DNA of 64,000 nucleotides from Chloroflexi bacterium GWB2_54_36 (GCA_001796355.1 MGMG01000094.1:1-64000), one strand, 5' to 3'. Counted from the stretch's first letter, positions 19,607 through 28,109 are shown. The notes: generated from the sequence alone by a model not told the origin. Translations and numbers: made by a program.

Positions 19607-19634
19607 ATTTTACCACCTATATGAGATTAGTCAA
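19607..19634 (-). promoter_or_regulatory. promoter of the arginine operon
   Basis: On the minus strand, TTGACT (19634-19629), a 16-nt spacer and TAAAAT (19612-19607). Transcription would start near 19599, giving a leader of about 190 nt before argG that contains the leader peptide and the terminator. Confidence 0.75.
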
Positions 19635-19738
19635 TAGCAAATCGACCCGGATTTAAAATTCGTCCGTTAACCTATTAAATTGGCCATCATTTGGCAGGCA
19701 ACATATCTACTCCCTGGGTTTCGCTGAATGATTGGCGG

Positions 19739-20587
19739 TCAAGCCTGGCTTTTTGCCTGGGCGATCACATATTCAACCATTAAGGCTGGAATATTGACCC
19801 CGGTAGTGGTGATGCTGTTACGGAATTCCATGGTGTGGTTCACCTCGTTGACCGTCAGACCGTTCTCGGTTTCGAAAACGTCAATCGCCAGCAGACCGCC
19901 GCCCATGGCTCGCGCGGTGCGGCGGCAAATTTCACTGAGTTCAGGCGTAAGCGGGCAGTTCGAGGCAATCCCACCGCGCGCGGTGTTGGTGATCCAGTTT
20001 TCGGAAGTGCGGTAAATGGCCGCAATGGGTTCCTCACCCACCACGAACGCGCGGATATCCCGGCCAGGTTTGTTGACGTATTCCTGAACGTAAAAAACCT
20101 GGTGGTTCACGCCAAGAGCGGCTTTGTGTTCGATGAACCCCTCAGCGGATTGGCGGTCGTCGACCTTGGCCAGCAGGCGCCCCCAGGAGCCGATGACCGG
20201 TTTGAGTACACAGGGATAACCGAGCGTTTCCACGGCCTGGAGCGCGGAGTCTTCATCAAAAGCCATCAAGACCCGTGGGGTGGGGATATTCTCCCGGACG
20301 AGAATCTGGCTGGTGACATACTTGTCGCCGCAGCGCTCGGCCACCTGAGCGGAATTAACCACCATGACGCCATTGGCTTCGTATATTTTCGAAATATACA
20401 GCCCGCGCGAATAGGAAACGGAACGCTCAAAGAGCACATCCACCGGCTCATCCAAATGGGAAATATCAAAAAAACAGTTGCCGTCGTTGATCCGGACGAG
20501 ATGGACATCCTGGTGTTTTTCCAATTCATCCAGCAGGTATTTTTCTTCGACGCGCAGTCGGGTATATAAGAAACCAACATGGATCAT
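19739..20587 (-). CDS. lysX: LysX-family ATP-grasp ligase, probably 2-aminoadipate-LysW ligase
   Basis: A second LysX paralogue (282 residues) that attaches an amino acid to LysW. Shared motifs: [43 protein letters not shown] and [10 protein letters not shown]. After MEF it reads [12 protein letters not shown], which I recall as closer to Thermus-type LysX than the copy in the arginine operon is. It overlaps the homoisocitrate dehydrogenase stop by four bases (ATGA), and as the last gene of the lysine operon it should act on 2-aminoadipate. Substrate assignment is inference. Confidence 0.87.
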   Translation of the reverse strand: MIHVGFLYTRLRVEEKYLLDELEKHQDVHLVRINDGNCFFDISHLDEPVDVLFERSVSYSRGLYISKIYEANGVMVVNSAQVAERCGDKYVTSQILVRENIPTPRVLMAFDEDSALQAVETLGYPCVLKPVIGSWGRLLAKVDDRQSAEGFIEHKAALGVNHQVFYVQEYVNKPGRDIRAFVVGEEPIAAIYRTSENWITNTARGGIASNCPLTPELSEICRRTARAMGGGLLAIDVFETENGLTVNEVNHTMEFRNSITTTGVNIPALMVEYVIAQAKSQA

Positions 20588-21639
20588 TCTTTACCTCCAA
20601 ACCCATTCATTCTGTGCGCCAGACCCGCATCCAGTTGGGTATGCAATTGCCGGATAACGATTTGCGTAAAATCCCGGGTGGATAAGCTGCCGCCCAAATC
20701 CGGTGTGGTCTGCCCGGAGGCGATGCAGGCATCAACAGCGCTGCGCAGTTGGGCGGCATGGGCGGGCTCGCCGATATGGTCGAGAAGCATGGCGGCTGCC
20801 ATGAAAGTGGCAGTCGGATTGGCGATCCCTTTGCCTGCCAGGGCTGGCGCGCTGCCATGAACCGGCTCGAACACAGACGCCTGCAAGCCGATATTCCCTG
20901 AAGCCGCCACACCCAACCCGCCAACGAACATGCAGGCTTCATCCGAGAGGATGTCGCCGAACAAGTTAGTCGTCACAATCACTTCGAACTGTTCCGGCGC
21001 GCGAACCAGTTCCATAGCGCAGGCATCCACCAGCAGTTCTTGCATGAGGATGGTCGGATATTCTTCGGCTACTTCAAGCGCTACCTGACGGAAAAGACCG
21101 CAGGTCTGGCGCAGGACATTGGCTTTATGAACGACATGCACCTTTTTTCGTCCTTGCAGTACGGCAAGCTCGAAAGCCTTACGAAGGATGCGTTCCGAGC
21201 CGCGCCGGGTGATGACCCGCTCCGTGATCGCCCGATTGCCATCCTCCTCGACCCGCTCGATGCCAGCGTACAGCCCTTCGGTGTTTTCGCGGACAAACAC
21301 CATGTCGATGCCTGGCCTGGAGGACGGGTGGCGGATGGAATGAATCGGTCGGAGATTGGCGTAAAGTTCAAGCTCCTGGCGCATGCGCACCACCGGCGAA
21401 AAATAACCGGGGATGTTGGGAGGAGTGGTCACAGCGCCAAGCAGAGCGGCATCCGATGCGCAAATGGCCTCCAGTGTGGTAGGCGGCAGCGGGGTGCCAT
21501 GCCGCTGGTAAGCCGAGAAGCCGATCTCAGCCCGGGTAAATTCCAGGTCGATCGGCAAGGCTTTCAATACCTGTTCGGCGCGCTCGACCATCTCAGGCCC
21601 GATGCCGTCGCCAATGAGCAAACAAATCTGGTAACCCAT
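20584..21639 (-). CDS. homoisocitrate dehydrogenase
   Basis: A beta-decarboxylating dehydrogenase (351 residues) of the isopropylmalate/isocitrate family, oxidising homoisocitrate to 2-oxoadipate. Seen: N-terminal [11 protein letters not shown]; the substrate-loop stretch [30 protein letters not shown]; the Lys in [10 protein letters not shown]; the metal Asp pair in [11 protein letters not shown]; and [18 protein letters not shown]. Isopropylmalate dehydrogenase (leuB) is the alternative, but the neighbours are a RAM-domain homocitrate synthase, a homoaconitase pair and lysX. Confidence 0.87.
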   Translation of the reverse strand: MGYQICLLIGDGIGPEMVERAEQVLKALPIDLEFTRAEIGFSAYQRHGTPLPPTTLEAICASDAALLGAVTTPPNIPGYFSPVVRMRQELELYANLRPIHSIRHPSSRPGIDMVFVRENTEGLYAGIERVEEDGNRAITERVITRRGSERILRKAFELAVLQGRKKVHVVHKANVLRQTCGLFRQVALEVAEEYPTILMQELLVDACAMELVRAPEQFEVIVTTNLFGDILSDEACMFVGGLGVAASGNIGLQASVFEPVHGSAPALAGKGIANPTATFMAAAMLLDHIGEPAHAAQLRSAVDACIASGQTTPDLGGSLSTRDFTQIVIRQLHTQLDAGLAHRMNGFGGKE

Positions 21640-21648
21640 TCTTCTCCT

Positions 21649-22146
21649 TTATGCCATCAACTCTTGAACATCATGGTTTTTGAGGAAATTGACGATGCCC
21701 CCGGCTTCCGCGATCTTTATGACGAAGGCTGGCAGCGGGCGGGCCTGATAGACATGTCCATTGGTCAGGTTGTGAATTTTTCCGGTGACAAGATCGACCT
21801 CGATCTCGTCGCCTTCAGTGATATCCGCTGCAGCCGCCGAACATTCCAGGATTGGCAGGCCGATATTGATGGCGTTCCGGAAGAAAATGCGGGCGTAGGA
21901 CGCGGCGATGACGCATTTGGCCTGCGAGCCTTTGATTGCCACCGGGGCATGCTCGCGCGAAGAACCACAGCCAAAGTTTTGTCCGCCTACGACCACGTCG
22001 CCCGGCTTGACCCTGGCGGCATAGTCGGGTTTCACCTCGCAGAAAACGTTTTTGGCAAGTTCGAGCGGGTCGATCGTGATATTGAACCGGCCGGGGATGA
22101 TTTCATCGGTATTCATGTTTTCGCCAAAAGTCCAGGCTTTTCCCAT
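21649..22146 (-). CDS. lysU: homoaconitase small subunit
   Basis: A 165-residue LeuD-like swivelling domain, the small subunit of the hydro-lyase that isomerises homocitrate to homoisocitrate. Contains [25 protein letters not shown] (substrate-binding loop) and [17 protein letters not shown]. It lies 27 nt after lysT. Isopropylmalate isomerase small subunits look alike; the assignment depends on context. Confidence 0.87.
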   Translation of the reverse strand: MGKAWTFGENMNTDEIIPGRFNITIDPLELAKNVFCEVKPDYAARVKPGDVVVGGQNFGCGSSREHAPVAIKGSQAKCVIAASYARIFFRNAINIGLPILECSAAAADITEGDEIEVDLVTGKIHNLTNGHVYQARPLPAFVIKIAEAGGIVNFLKNHDVQELMA

Positions 22147-22173
22147 ATCAAGCTCCTTGTTATGAATTACAGG

Positions 22174-23424
22174 TCAGGCCAGGTAAGGCCGGGGATCGGT
22201 GATTTTGCCGGTCAGAGCAGCAGCCGCAGCGGAAGCCGGGCTGGCAAGATAAATTTCTGACAGCGGGCTGCCCATGCGGCCGATAAAGTTGCGGTTCATG
22301 GTGGTCAGAGCGCGTTCGCCGGGAGCCAGCACGCCGCCGTGCCGGCCGATGCAGGCGCCGCAGCCGGTGCCGGTTACGGTGCAGCCGGCATCCATCAGGA
22401 TTTCGATCAGGCCATTTTGCATGGCTTTTTTATAAATTTTCGTCGAGGCAGGCGTGACGATCACGCGGGTGTGCGGATGCACGGTTTTACCCTGGAGGAT
22501 GCCGGCCACTATTTCAAGGTCTTCATAACGCGCGTTCGTGCAGGTGCCGATATAGACCTCATCGATCGCCAGACCTTCGACTTCTCGCAGAGCTTTGGCG
22601 TTGTCCACATCCGGGTGGCAGGCCACCTGCGGCTCGATGGTCGAAACGTCGATGGCAATGATTTTTTCATACTGCGGGTTTACCGGGTGGATCGGTTCAT
22701 AACTTCCCTGCGCGCGTGTCTCAGCCGCCAGGTAAGCCAGGGTGGTCGCATCCGCTGCGATCAGCCCGCATTTGGCGCCAATCTCAGTGGACATGTTCGA
22801 AAGGACGATGCGCTCGTGCACCGGCAGACGGTCGATATAATCGCCGCCAAACTCGATGGAACGGTAGGTCCCGCCGTCCATGCCAAGTTTACCGGCAATG
22901 AAGATCATCACATCCTTGGCAAAGACACCCGGCTGGGTCGTGCCGCTCAACTCAATCCGGATGGTTGGGGGAACGCTGAACCAGCACTTGCCGGTTACCC
23001 AAGCCACGCCGATTTCGGTCGAGCCGAACCCGGCGCCAAATGCGCCCAATGCGCCGTAGGTGTTGGAATGCGAATCCGCTCCAATCACAATTGCGCCGGG
23101 GATAATAAAACCCTCTTCGATCATCACCTGGTGGCAAACGCCCTGGTGATAGAACTGGCTGATACCCTGTTCTTTCATAAAATCCAGTCCCTTTTTTTGG
23201 GCTTCGGCAGCCAGCAGGTTTGGCGCCGGGTAGGCATGATCAAAATGGATAACGATTTTATTTTTATCGAATATCGGCTTCCCGATTTCCCGAAAGGCTT
23301 TGATCGCCAGCGGGGTAGTGTTGTCGTGGCTCATGATGGTATCAACATCCACAAGCACGATTTCGCCGGCTTGCACCTCGCGCCCGACTTTGCGGGATAA
23401 AATCTCTTCAACCAATGTTCCCAT
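22174..23424 (-). CDS. lysT: homoaconitase large subunit
   Basis: The [4Fe-4S] large subunit (416 residues). Start at 23424 behind GGAGGCAATA, within the last 17 bases of the lysS frame. The cluster cysteines are in IGTCTNARYEDL and GTGCGACIGRHGG, and the GADSHSNTYGALGAFGAGFGS stretch is typical of the aconitase family. Function with LysU: homocitrate to homoisocitrate. LeuC is the alternative by fold only. Confidence 0.9.
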   Translation of the reverse strand: MGTLVEEILSRKVGREVQAGEIVLVDVDTIMSHDNTTPLAIKAFREIGKPIFDKNKIVIHFDHAYPAPNLLAAEAQKKGLDFMKEQGISQFYHQGVCHQVMIEEGFIIPGAIVIGADSHSNTYGALGAFGAGFGSTEIGVAWVTGKCWFSVPPTIRIELSGTTQPGVFAKDVMIFIAGKLGMDGGTYRSIEFGGDYIDRLPVHERIVLSNMSTEIGAKCGLIAADATTLAYLAAETRAQGSYEPIHPVNPQYEKIIAIDVSTIEPQVACHPDVDNAKALREVEGLAIDEVYIGTCTNARYEDLEIVAGILQGKTVHPHTRVIVTPASTKIYKKAMQNGLIEILMDAGCTVTGTGCGACIGRHGGVLAPGERALTTMNRNFIGRMGSPLSEIYLASPASAAAAALTGKITDPRPYLA

Positions 23425-24814
23425 TATTGCCTCCATTGCCATTTGCAAAATATTTTTTAAGAATCACGCGCGTCTCGGTGCGTTTCACGCCTGCTACTGT
23501 GCGCAATTGATCGATCAGATTGTTCAGCGCCATCACGTTATCGACATTGACGATAGCGCTGATGTCATAATCGCCGGTGACCTCGTAAACGTTGTTGACC
23601 TGGTGGAAGCCGCGCAACCGGCGCACTACAGAGGGGATATACACGTGTGATTCGGTCTCCACCATTACCAGTGCATGGATGTCGTGAGGGATGACATCGA
23701 TTACGCGGCCGGTTACCTGTTCGGCGATATCGATTATGTCGGTATCAAAAAGCTGTTTGCTGTTTTCGTCGAGGTTCTTGATGCGAGAGACGATCACTTC
23801 CAGTTCTGCCGGGCTGACCTCGATTCCATATTCATCCAGCCTGGCAGCCACCGCGCTTTTGCCGGTGTATTTGTCGATGACGATTTTTCGTTCGCGTCCC
23901 AAAAGGGCGGGATCGAAAGGTTCATAAGTACGCGAGTCTTTCAAAACCCCGTCGGTATGAACCCCGCTTTTGTGGGTGAAGGCATTCTGCCCGGTGATGG
24001 GTTTGTTGGGCGCCAGAAAAAACCCTGAAACTTTTTCGATGTAATTGGAGACGGGCATCAAGGGCAGGATGTTATACTGCTCGACCCTTTCCAGGTTGTT
24101 TAATGCCAGAATGGTTTCAGCCAGATCGGGGATGCCGGCGCGTTCACCCATGCCGTTGACAGTAGTATGAATGCAGTCGGCCCCGGCGCGGATACCCGCC
24201 ATGGCATTAGCCAGCGCCAGCCCGTAGTCATTATGGCAATGCAAATCAATTTTGCAGGGCAGGAGGTTTTCCCGTAGCGCGCGAACCTGTTCGTACATGG
24301 CATGCGGCTGCATGATGCCCAATGTGTCGGCAAAGCTGATCCGGTCAGCTCCAGCCTGAATGGCGACATTGCAAACCCTGACAAGGAAGTCAAAATCAGT
24401 GCGGGTGGCATCCTCAGGCGTATAGCGAACCTTGAGCCCCAGGCTGCGGGCGTAGGTAATCTGCTCGCGAATAATCTGGATGGCTTCATCTGGCGTCTTA
24501 TGAAGCTTGGCGTCCAGGTGGATTTTCGACGTGGCGTAGAAAATCGCCACCCGGTTGGCGCCGCAGGCTTTGGCTTTGTCGATCCCTTTTTTTGTTGCCA
24601 TGGAATGCGCCACGATTTCAGCTTTTAATCCCAGCCCGGCGATCTTTTCAACTGCAGTAGCAATACCGGGTGATACGCACGGGTCGCCGGCCTCGATCAT
24701 CTCCACGCCAACCTGGTCCAGCAGGCGAGCAATTTCCAACTTTTCCTTTAAGGTGAAACTGACGTACGGAGTTTGTTCGCCTTCGCGCAGGGTGCTGTCC
24801 AAAATTTCAACCAT
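23408..24814 (-). CDS. lysS: homocitrate synthase with C-terminal RAM domain
   Basis: The first committed enzyme of lysine synthesis through 2-aminoadipate: acetyl-CoA plus 2-oxoglutarate to homocitrate. 468 residues. The DRE-TIM barrel begins with [12 protein letters not shown] and has the metal ligands in DLHCHNDYGLALANAMAG. After the barrel and linker, roughly residues 375-455 (VIPHDIHALVMVETESHVYIPS to VKRTETRVILKKYF) form an Lrp/AsnC-type RAM domain, as in archaeal homocitrate synthases where it senses lysine. Start 24814 behind CGAGGAC. It is the first gene of the lysine operon, behind its own promoter, leader ORF and terminator. Confidence 0.93.
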   Translation of the reverse strand: MVEILDSTLREGEQTPYVSFTLKEKLEIARLLDQVGVEMIEAGDPCVSPGIATAVEKIAGLGLKAEIVAHSMATKKGIDKAKACGANRVAIFYATSKIHLDAKLHKTPDEAIQIIREQITYARSLGLKVRYTPEDATRTDFDFLVRVCNVAIQAGADRISFADTLGIMQPHAMYEQVRALRENLLPCKIDLHCHNDYGLALANAMAGIRAGADCIHTTVNGMGERAGIPDLAETILALNNLERVEQYNILPLMPVSNYIEKVSGFFLAPNKPITGQNAFTHKSGVHTDGVLKDSRTYEPFDPALLGRERKIVIDKYTGKSAVAARLDEYGIEVSPAELEVIVSRIKNLDENSKQLFDTDIIDIAEQVTGRVIDVIPHDIHALVMVETESHVYIPSVVRRLRGFHQVNNVYEVTGDYDISAIVNVDNVMALNNLIDQLRTVAGVKRTETRVILKKYFANGNGGNNGNIG

Positions 24815-24839
24815 AATTGTCCTCGAACAGATTTAAAGT

Positions 24840-24871
24840 AAAACGCGCTCTCCGGTATCGGAGAGCGCGTT
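24840..24871 (-). terminator. terminator within the lysS leader
   Basis: A perfect 13-bp stem on the minus strand: AACGCGCTCTCCG, loop ATAC, CGGAGAGCGCGTT (24842-24871), followed by TTACTTT. It lies 27 nt before the lysS start and downstream of the promoter at 25036-25064, so it is conditional. The same stem is intact in the duplicate at 30882-30911. Confidence 0.8.
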
Positions 24872-24908
24872 GGGTTACAGGGTTTGACCGGGCGGAATCC
24901 GCCAGTGT

Positions 24909-25025
24909 TTAGCTTGACCTGTTTAACCAATAACTGCCCACGTATCCGATCGCCGAAGATCCAGATGTGGGCTGGCGCTTAGCCTTGGCCTCAAAAGCAA
25001 CAGGGATGTTCACGGGGCTTTCCAT
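24909..25025 (-). CDS. candidate leader ORF of the lysine operon, 38 residues
   Basis: An ATG-started ORF of 38 codons with AGGA 4 nt upstream, beginning about 11 nt past the -10 box and ending 38 nt before the terminator stem. It has two Lys codons close together (codons 14 and 16, AAG GCT AAG CGC). A stem GCCCAC/GTGGGC (24970-24965 with 24941-24936 in + coordinates) lies just after them. In the duplicate the frame is intact, and of three changes two are synonymous. I found no convincing antiterminator, so the mechanism is open. Confidence 0.4.
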   Translation of the reverse strand: MESPVNIPVAFEAKAKRQPTSGSSAIGYVGSYWLNRSS

Positions 25026-25035
25026 AATGTCCTGG

Positions 25036-25064
25036 TTTATACACAGTTATGCAGGATATGTCAA
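25036..25064 (-). promoter_or_regulatory. promoter of the lysine operon
   Basis: On the minus strand, TTGACA (25064-25059), a 17-nt spacer and TATAAA (25041-25036): a near-consensus housekeeping promoter. In the duplicate both boxes are unchanged while much of the spacer has diverged, as expected if the boxes matter. Confidence 0.85.
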
Positions 25065-25069
25065 GCCTT

Positions 25070-25788
25070 TTAAGAAAAGTTGTAGAGAATTTATGAAGAG
25101 AAGCTCCCATCCCGAACAGGGCGTTGAGCACTGTGTAATCCTGTCTGCGAGTTACGTCTGCGTGCTGATTGGGTAAAAAGGCAAACCAGCTCCGTAATAA
25201 GCCTAGTTTCAAAGAAGGCAAAATTTTTCATCCCAGTCAGATCTCCGTATGCTTCTCGCAAGACAACCTGGGTTAATATCAACTCCATGTGGAATTCGAC
25301 AAGCACCTGTATTCCGTTCCCGATATCCTGATCCACCAGGAAGTTGATATTCATGGCACAAAACATATGATGGAGGTCTTTTACAAAGGTAAATAGGGCG
25401 CTATCCATCCCCGCAGCTTAAAGCCTGGGCGCGTTTCGACTTTGCATGAGTATATGTCATCCAATCACCAATTTGTGGATCAGGTCAATGCTATACAACT
25501 CCTACAAGGGCCGAAGCGGTAGGTTCGCAGACTACTAATTTTATTAACGCAACGCTCAAATCACACCCATTCCCAGAACAAGCCTATTGCTCTTGTCTGG
25601 GGGTCCTTAGCCTGGCAAAAATATACCCATATTCCCGGAATAATTCATTGCCAGCCCGTTGCCAACCTGTCCATGCTTGCCCAAGCCTGCAGTCCAGGTG
25701 ACCTCGGCTCAAATCTTGCTCCCCGAATGGATGACATAATGTCAATTAATTGCTAACAATCGTTACTATTTCGGGTGATTAAAATCCT
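25070..25788. other. intergenic region, possible gene remnant
   Basis: About 720 bp between the lysine promoter and the first transporter promoter. A 105-codon open frame on the minus strand (25091-25408) has some protein-like sequence (LVDQDIGNGIQVLVEFHMEL) but no recognised family or ribosome site. It may be a decayed gene fragment. Nothing else is supported. Confidence 0.35.
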
Positions 25789-25794
25789 TATAAT
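25789..25794 (+). promoter_or_regulatory. -10 element of the first ABC transporter operon
   Basis: A consensus TATAAT with no good -35 (TTACTA with a 20-nt spacer is the best). Transcription would start near 25802, immediately before the hairpin at 25805. A second TATAAT at 25858-25863, after the hairpin, could be an alternative -10. Confidence 0.5.
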
Positions 25795-25804
25795 ACTTGT
25801 AGTA

Positions 25805-25855
25805 GCCTCACTAGGGTAGGAAATTTCCTCCGTTGCAATAGTGAGGCATTTTTTT
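25805..25855 (+). terminator. terminator-like hairpin at the 5' end of the transporter mRNA
   Basis: GCCTCACTA (25805-25813) and TAGTGAGGC (25839-25847) form a perfect 9-bp stem, with an inner palindrome GGAAATTTCC (25819-25828), followed by A and seven T. It lies between the -10 box and the substrate-binding protein start, so it may attenuate the operon or cap the mRNA end. No leader ORF fits before it. Confidence 0.7.
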
Positions 25856-25882
25856 AATATAATTTGAAAGGAGACCAGAGGA

Positions 25883-27088
25883 ATGAAGAAGAGTATGTCC
25901 CTGTTTCATGTTTTGAGCATCTTGCTGGCTTTATCATTGCTGTTATCAGCCTGCGCGCAGACGCCTACCACAGAGCAGCCGCAGGTTGAAGAGCCCACGG
26001 CCGCCGCGATCCCCGACGTGATCCCCGACGTGATCAAGATCGGGGTGAACGAAACCATGACGGGCTGGGGAGCCGCCTATGGCGATATGACCTGGAAAGG
26101 CATCCAGTTGGCGCATGATACCAAGCCCACCGTGCTTGGCAAGCCTGTCGAGCTGGTGCTGGTGGACAATAAGAGCGAAAAGAGCGAAGCAGCCTTGGCT
26201 GCCCAACGCCTAGTCGAGGTAGATAAAGTGGTTGGCGTTGTGGGCGTCAACTCCAGTTCGATGTCCATGGCCCAAAATGAAGTCCTGGAAAAGGCTAAAA
26301 TCCCCTCTATGGCGACTGCAGCCACCAATCCCCTGGTAACTCAGGGCAAACTCTACGCCTTCCGTGCCGCCTTTATTGACCCCTTCCAGGGCCAGGCGGC
26401 CGCCAAGTTCGCTGTGGAAGAATTGGGCGCCAAGACCGCCGTGCTTCTAGTCGATATTGCCCTGGATTACCCCGTGGGCCTGGCCAATTACTTCCGCTCT
26501 AATTTCATCGCCTACACAGGAGATGAGAAGAGCATCCTCTCTTATCAGTCCTTCCAGACCGGCGACCGGGATTTCACCGCACAATTGACCCAGATTAAAT
26601 CCCTCAATCCGGATATCGTCTTTGCGCCTAACGAGTATGCCGAGTTAGCCGCTATCCTGCAACAAGCAAAGCAGCTTGGCATCACCGCCACCTTCCTGGC
26701 AGGCGATTCGGCGGATGTGCCCGAGTTGGTGCAGATCGCTGGTGAGAACGCTGAAGGCTTCATGTACACGGCTCAATTCCATCCGGATGCCTTCACCCAC
26801 CCCGAAGCAGCCGCCTTTGTAGAGGCCTTCCGCGCCAAATATAACATTGACCCGGAGACCTTCTCGGTAACGGGCTTTGACGGCTATATGCTACTCCTGG
26901 ATGCGATCGAACGCGCTGGCTCGGTGGATCCAGAAAAGATCCGCGAAGCGCTCCTACAGACCAAGTTCACCGGGGCGCGCGGTGTGACCGTGTTCGATGA
27001 GAACCACAACGGCATCTTGGCTGTGCCAGTGATTGAGATCAAAGACGGCAAGAAAGTCTTTCGCTATCTGGTTTCACCAGGTGATTAA
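25883..27088 (+). CDS. ABC transporter substrate-binding lipoprotein, LivK-type (system 1)
   Basis: A 401-residue periplasmic-binding protein of the type I Leu/Ile/Val-binding fold. Lipoprotein signal with lipobox LLSAC (Cys24), followed by a Pro/Thr/Glu-rich linker. The mature domain begins IKIGVNETMTGWGAAYGDMTWKG, where family members usually have a P-L-T-G stretch; here it is E-T-M-T-G. GAGACC/GGAGACC gives the ribosome site. Members bind amino acids, amides or ureides; the ligand cannot be read from sequence. It is the first gene of a five-gene operon. Confidence 0.92.
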   Translation: MKKSMSLFHVLSILLALSLLLSACAQTPTTEQPQVEEPTAAAIPDVIPDVIKIGVNETMTGWGAAYGDMTWKGIQLAHDTKPTVLGKPVELVLVDNKSEKSEAALAAQRLVEVDKVVGVVGVNSSSMSMAQNEVLEKAKIPSMATAATNPLVTQGKLYAFRAAFIDPFQGQAAAKFAVEELGAKTAVLLVDIALDYPVGLANYFRSNFIAYTGDEKSILSYQSFQTGDRDFTAQLTQIKSLNPDIVFAPNEYAELAAILQQAKQLGITATFLAGDSADVPELVQIAGENAEGFMYTAQFHPDAFTHPEAAAFVEAFRAKYNIDPETFSVTGFDGYMLLLDAIERAGSVDPEKIREALLQTKFTGARGVTVFDENHNGILAVPVIEIKDGKKVFRYLVSPGD

Positions 27089-27107
27089 TCGTTTCTAATC
27101 TAGTCAA

Positions 27108-27152
27108 TTGGGGTTTTGCGGGACATCAACTACTGCAAAACCCCAATTTTAT
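27108..27152 (+). terminator. partial terminator between binding protein and permease genes
   Basis: TTGGGGTTTTGC (27108-27119) and GCAAAACCCCAA (27135-27146) form a perfect 12-bp stem followed by TTTTAT. As the four following genes have no other evident promoter, this probably lets some transcripts through and raises the ratio of binding protein to permease. Confidence 0.8.
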
Positions 27153-27214
27153 AACCGGACTGGCGTGCGGTCTTTTCAGATCGTGAGGAGATCGCCGCGG
27201 AAGGTGAGGGTTGG

Positions 27215-28108
27215 ATGGATTTTGAACTGTTTATGCAATTCCTAATTAATGGGATTGCCCTAGGCAGCCTGTATGCTCTAATTGCGATCGGCTACACCAT
27301 CATCTATGGCGTGGTGCAACTGATCAATTTCGCCCATGGTGAGTTCTTTATGGTGGCGGCGTTTATCACCATGTGGGGAGTCTTCCGCTACCAAATCCCC
27401 TGGTACTTCTCTTTCGCAATCGCGGTGGTGGTGGTCGTGGGGCTGGGCCTTTTGGTAGACCGGGGCGTATATCGCCCCCTGCGTGAGCAGAAAACCTCTT
27501 CGTTTATCGGCGCCATCAGTGTTTCATTTCTGTTGCAGAACTTATTTGTGGTTTTATTCACTTCGCGGGCCAAGCCGTTCCCACATCCGGAAATCCTGGA
27601 CCAGGTGCTGAACTATGGGACAGTCGCATTGCCGGTTGTCAATATTTTCATCGTTGCGGTTTCGATCATTTTATTCACCCTGCTTTTTATCCTGGTGCTC
27701 TATACGGATGTCGGCCGGGCGATGCGCGCTATCTCCAAAGATATCGAGGTGGCGCAGTTGATGGGCATAAACCACAACCGGATCATTGCTTTTGCATTTA
27801 TCCTGAGCACCACCTTCGCCGCCGTAGGAGCTTTTATGTACTGCTCCAAATTCCCGTATGTTGATCCCTTCACCGGGGTCATCCCTGGCCTCAAGGCTTT
27901 TATCGGGGCAGTAATGGGCGGCATTGGCAGCATCCCCGGCGCCATGGTGGGCGGGTTTATTCTAGGCATGGGCGAGATAATGATCGTAGCCTTTTTCCCC
28001 GACCTGACCGCTTTTCGGGATATTATCGCTTATATCATCTTGATTCTGTTCCTGCTGTTCCGGCCGGGCGGGATTTTTAACGTGCGCATGAGAGAGGAGA
28101 AGGTCTGA
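27215..28108 (+). CDS. branched-chain-type ABC permease, LivH-like (system 1)
   Basis: 297 residues, eight or so membrane helices. Family stretches: GIALGSLYALIAIGYTIIYGVVQLINFAHGEF at the N-terminus and GRAMRAISKDIEVAQLMGIN, the cytoplasmic coupling loop. One half of the transmembrane channel, with the LivM-like protein 1 nt downstream as the other half. Confidence 0.93.
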   Translation: MDFELFMQFLINGIALGSLYALIAIGYTIIYGVVQLINFAHGEFFMVAAFITMWGVFRYQIPWYFSFAIAVVVVVGLGLLVDRGVYRPLREQKTSSFIGAISVSFLLQNLFVVLFTSRAKPFPHPEILDQVLNYGTVALPVVNIFIVAVSIILFTLLFILVLYTDVGRAMRAISKDIEVAQLMGINHNRIIAFAFILSTTFAAVGAFMYCSKFPYVDPFTGVIPGLKAFIGAVMGGIGSIPGAMVGGFILGMGEIMIVAFFPDLTAFRDIIAYIILILFLLFRPGGIFNVRMREEKV

Positions 28109-28109
28109 T

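Larger units (their letters stand above)
24651..25069. repeat. left copy of the ~420-bp direct duplication (lysS 5' end plus leader)
   Basis: This stretch matches 30691-31109 in the same orientation, offset 6040 bp, with some 12 scattered differences plus a diverged promoter spacer. It covers the first 55 codons of lysS, the terminator, the leader ORF and the promoter. The two copies bracket the first ABC transporter operon. Confidence 0.92.

Noticed and set aside
19600-19620. T-box-like AGGTGGTAAAATTCGC on the minus strand before argG
   Set aside because: It coincides with the -10 box of the arg promoter and is about 125 nt from the terminator, so it is not in the leader RNA and cannot be a T-box antiterminator.
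20584-23424. Leucine genes leuB, leuC and leuD
   Set aside because: The folds are the same, but the operon starts with a RAM-domain homocitrate synthase and ends with LysX, so the homoaconitase/homoisocitrate roles fit better.
24840-25064. Lysine riboswitch before lysS
   Set aside because: I see none of the five-way junction layout of the L-box, and the leader is only about 200 nt with an ORF through most of it.
25091-25408. 105-codon gene on the minus strand
   Set aside because: No ribosome site, family or conserved motif; listed only as a possible remnant within the intergenic entry.
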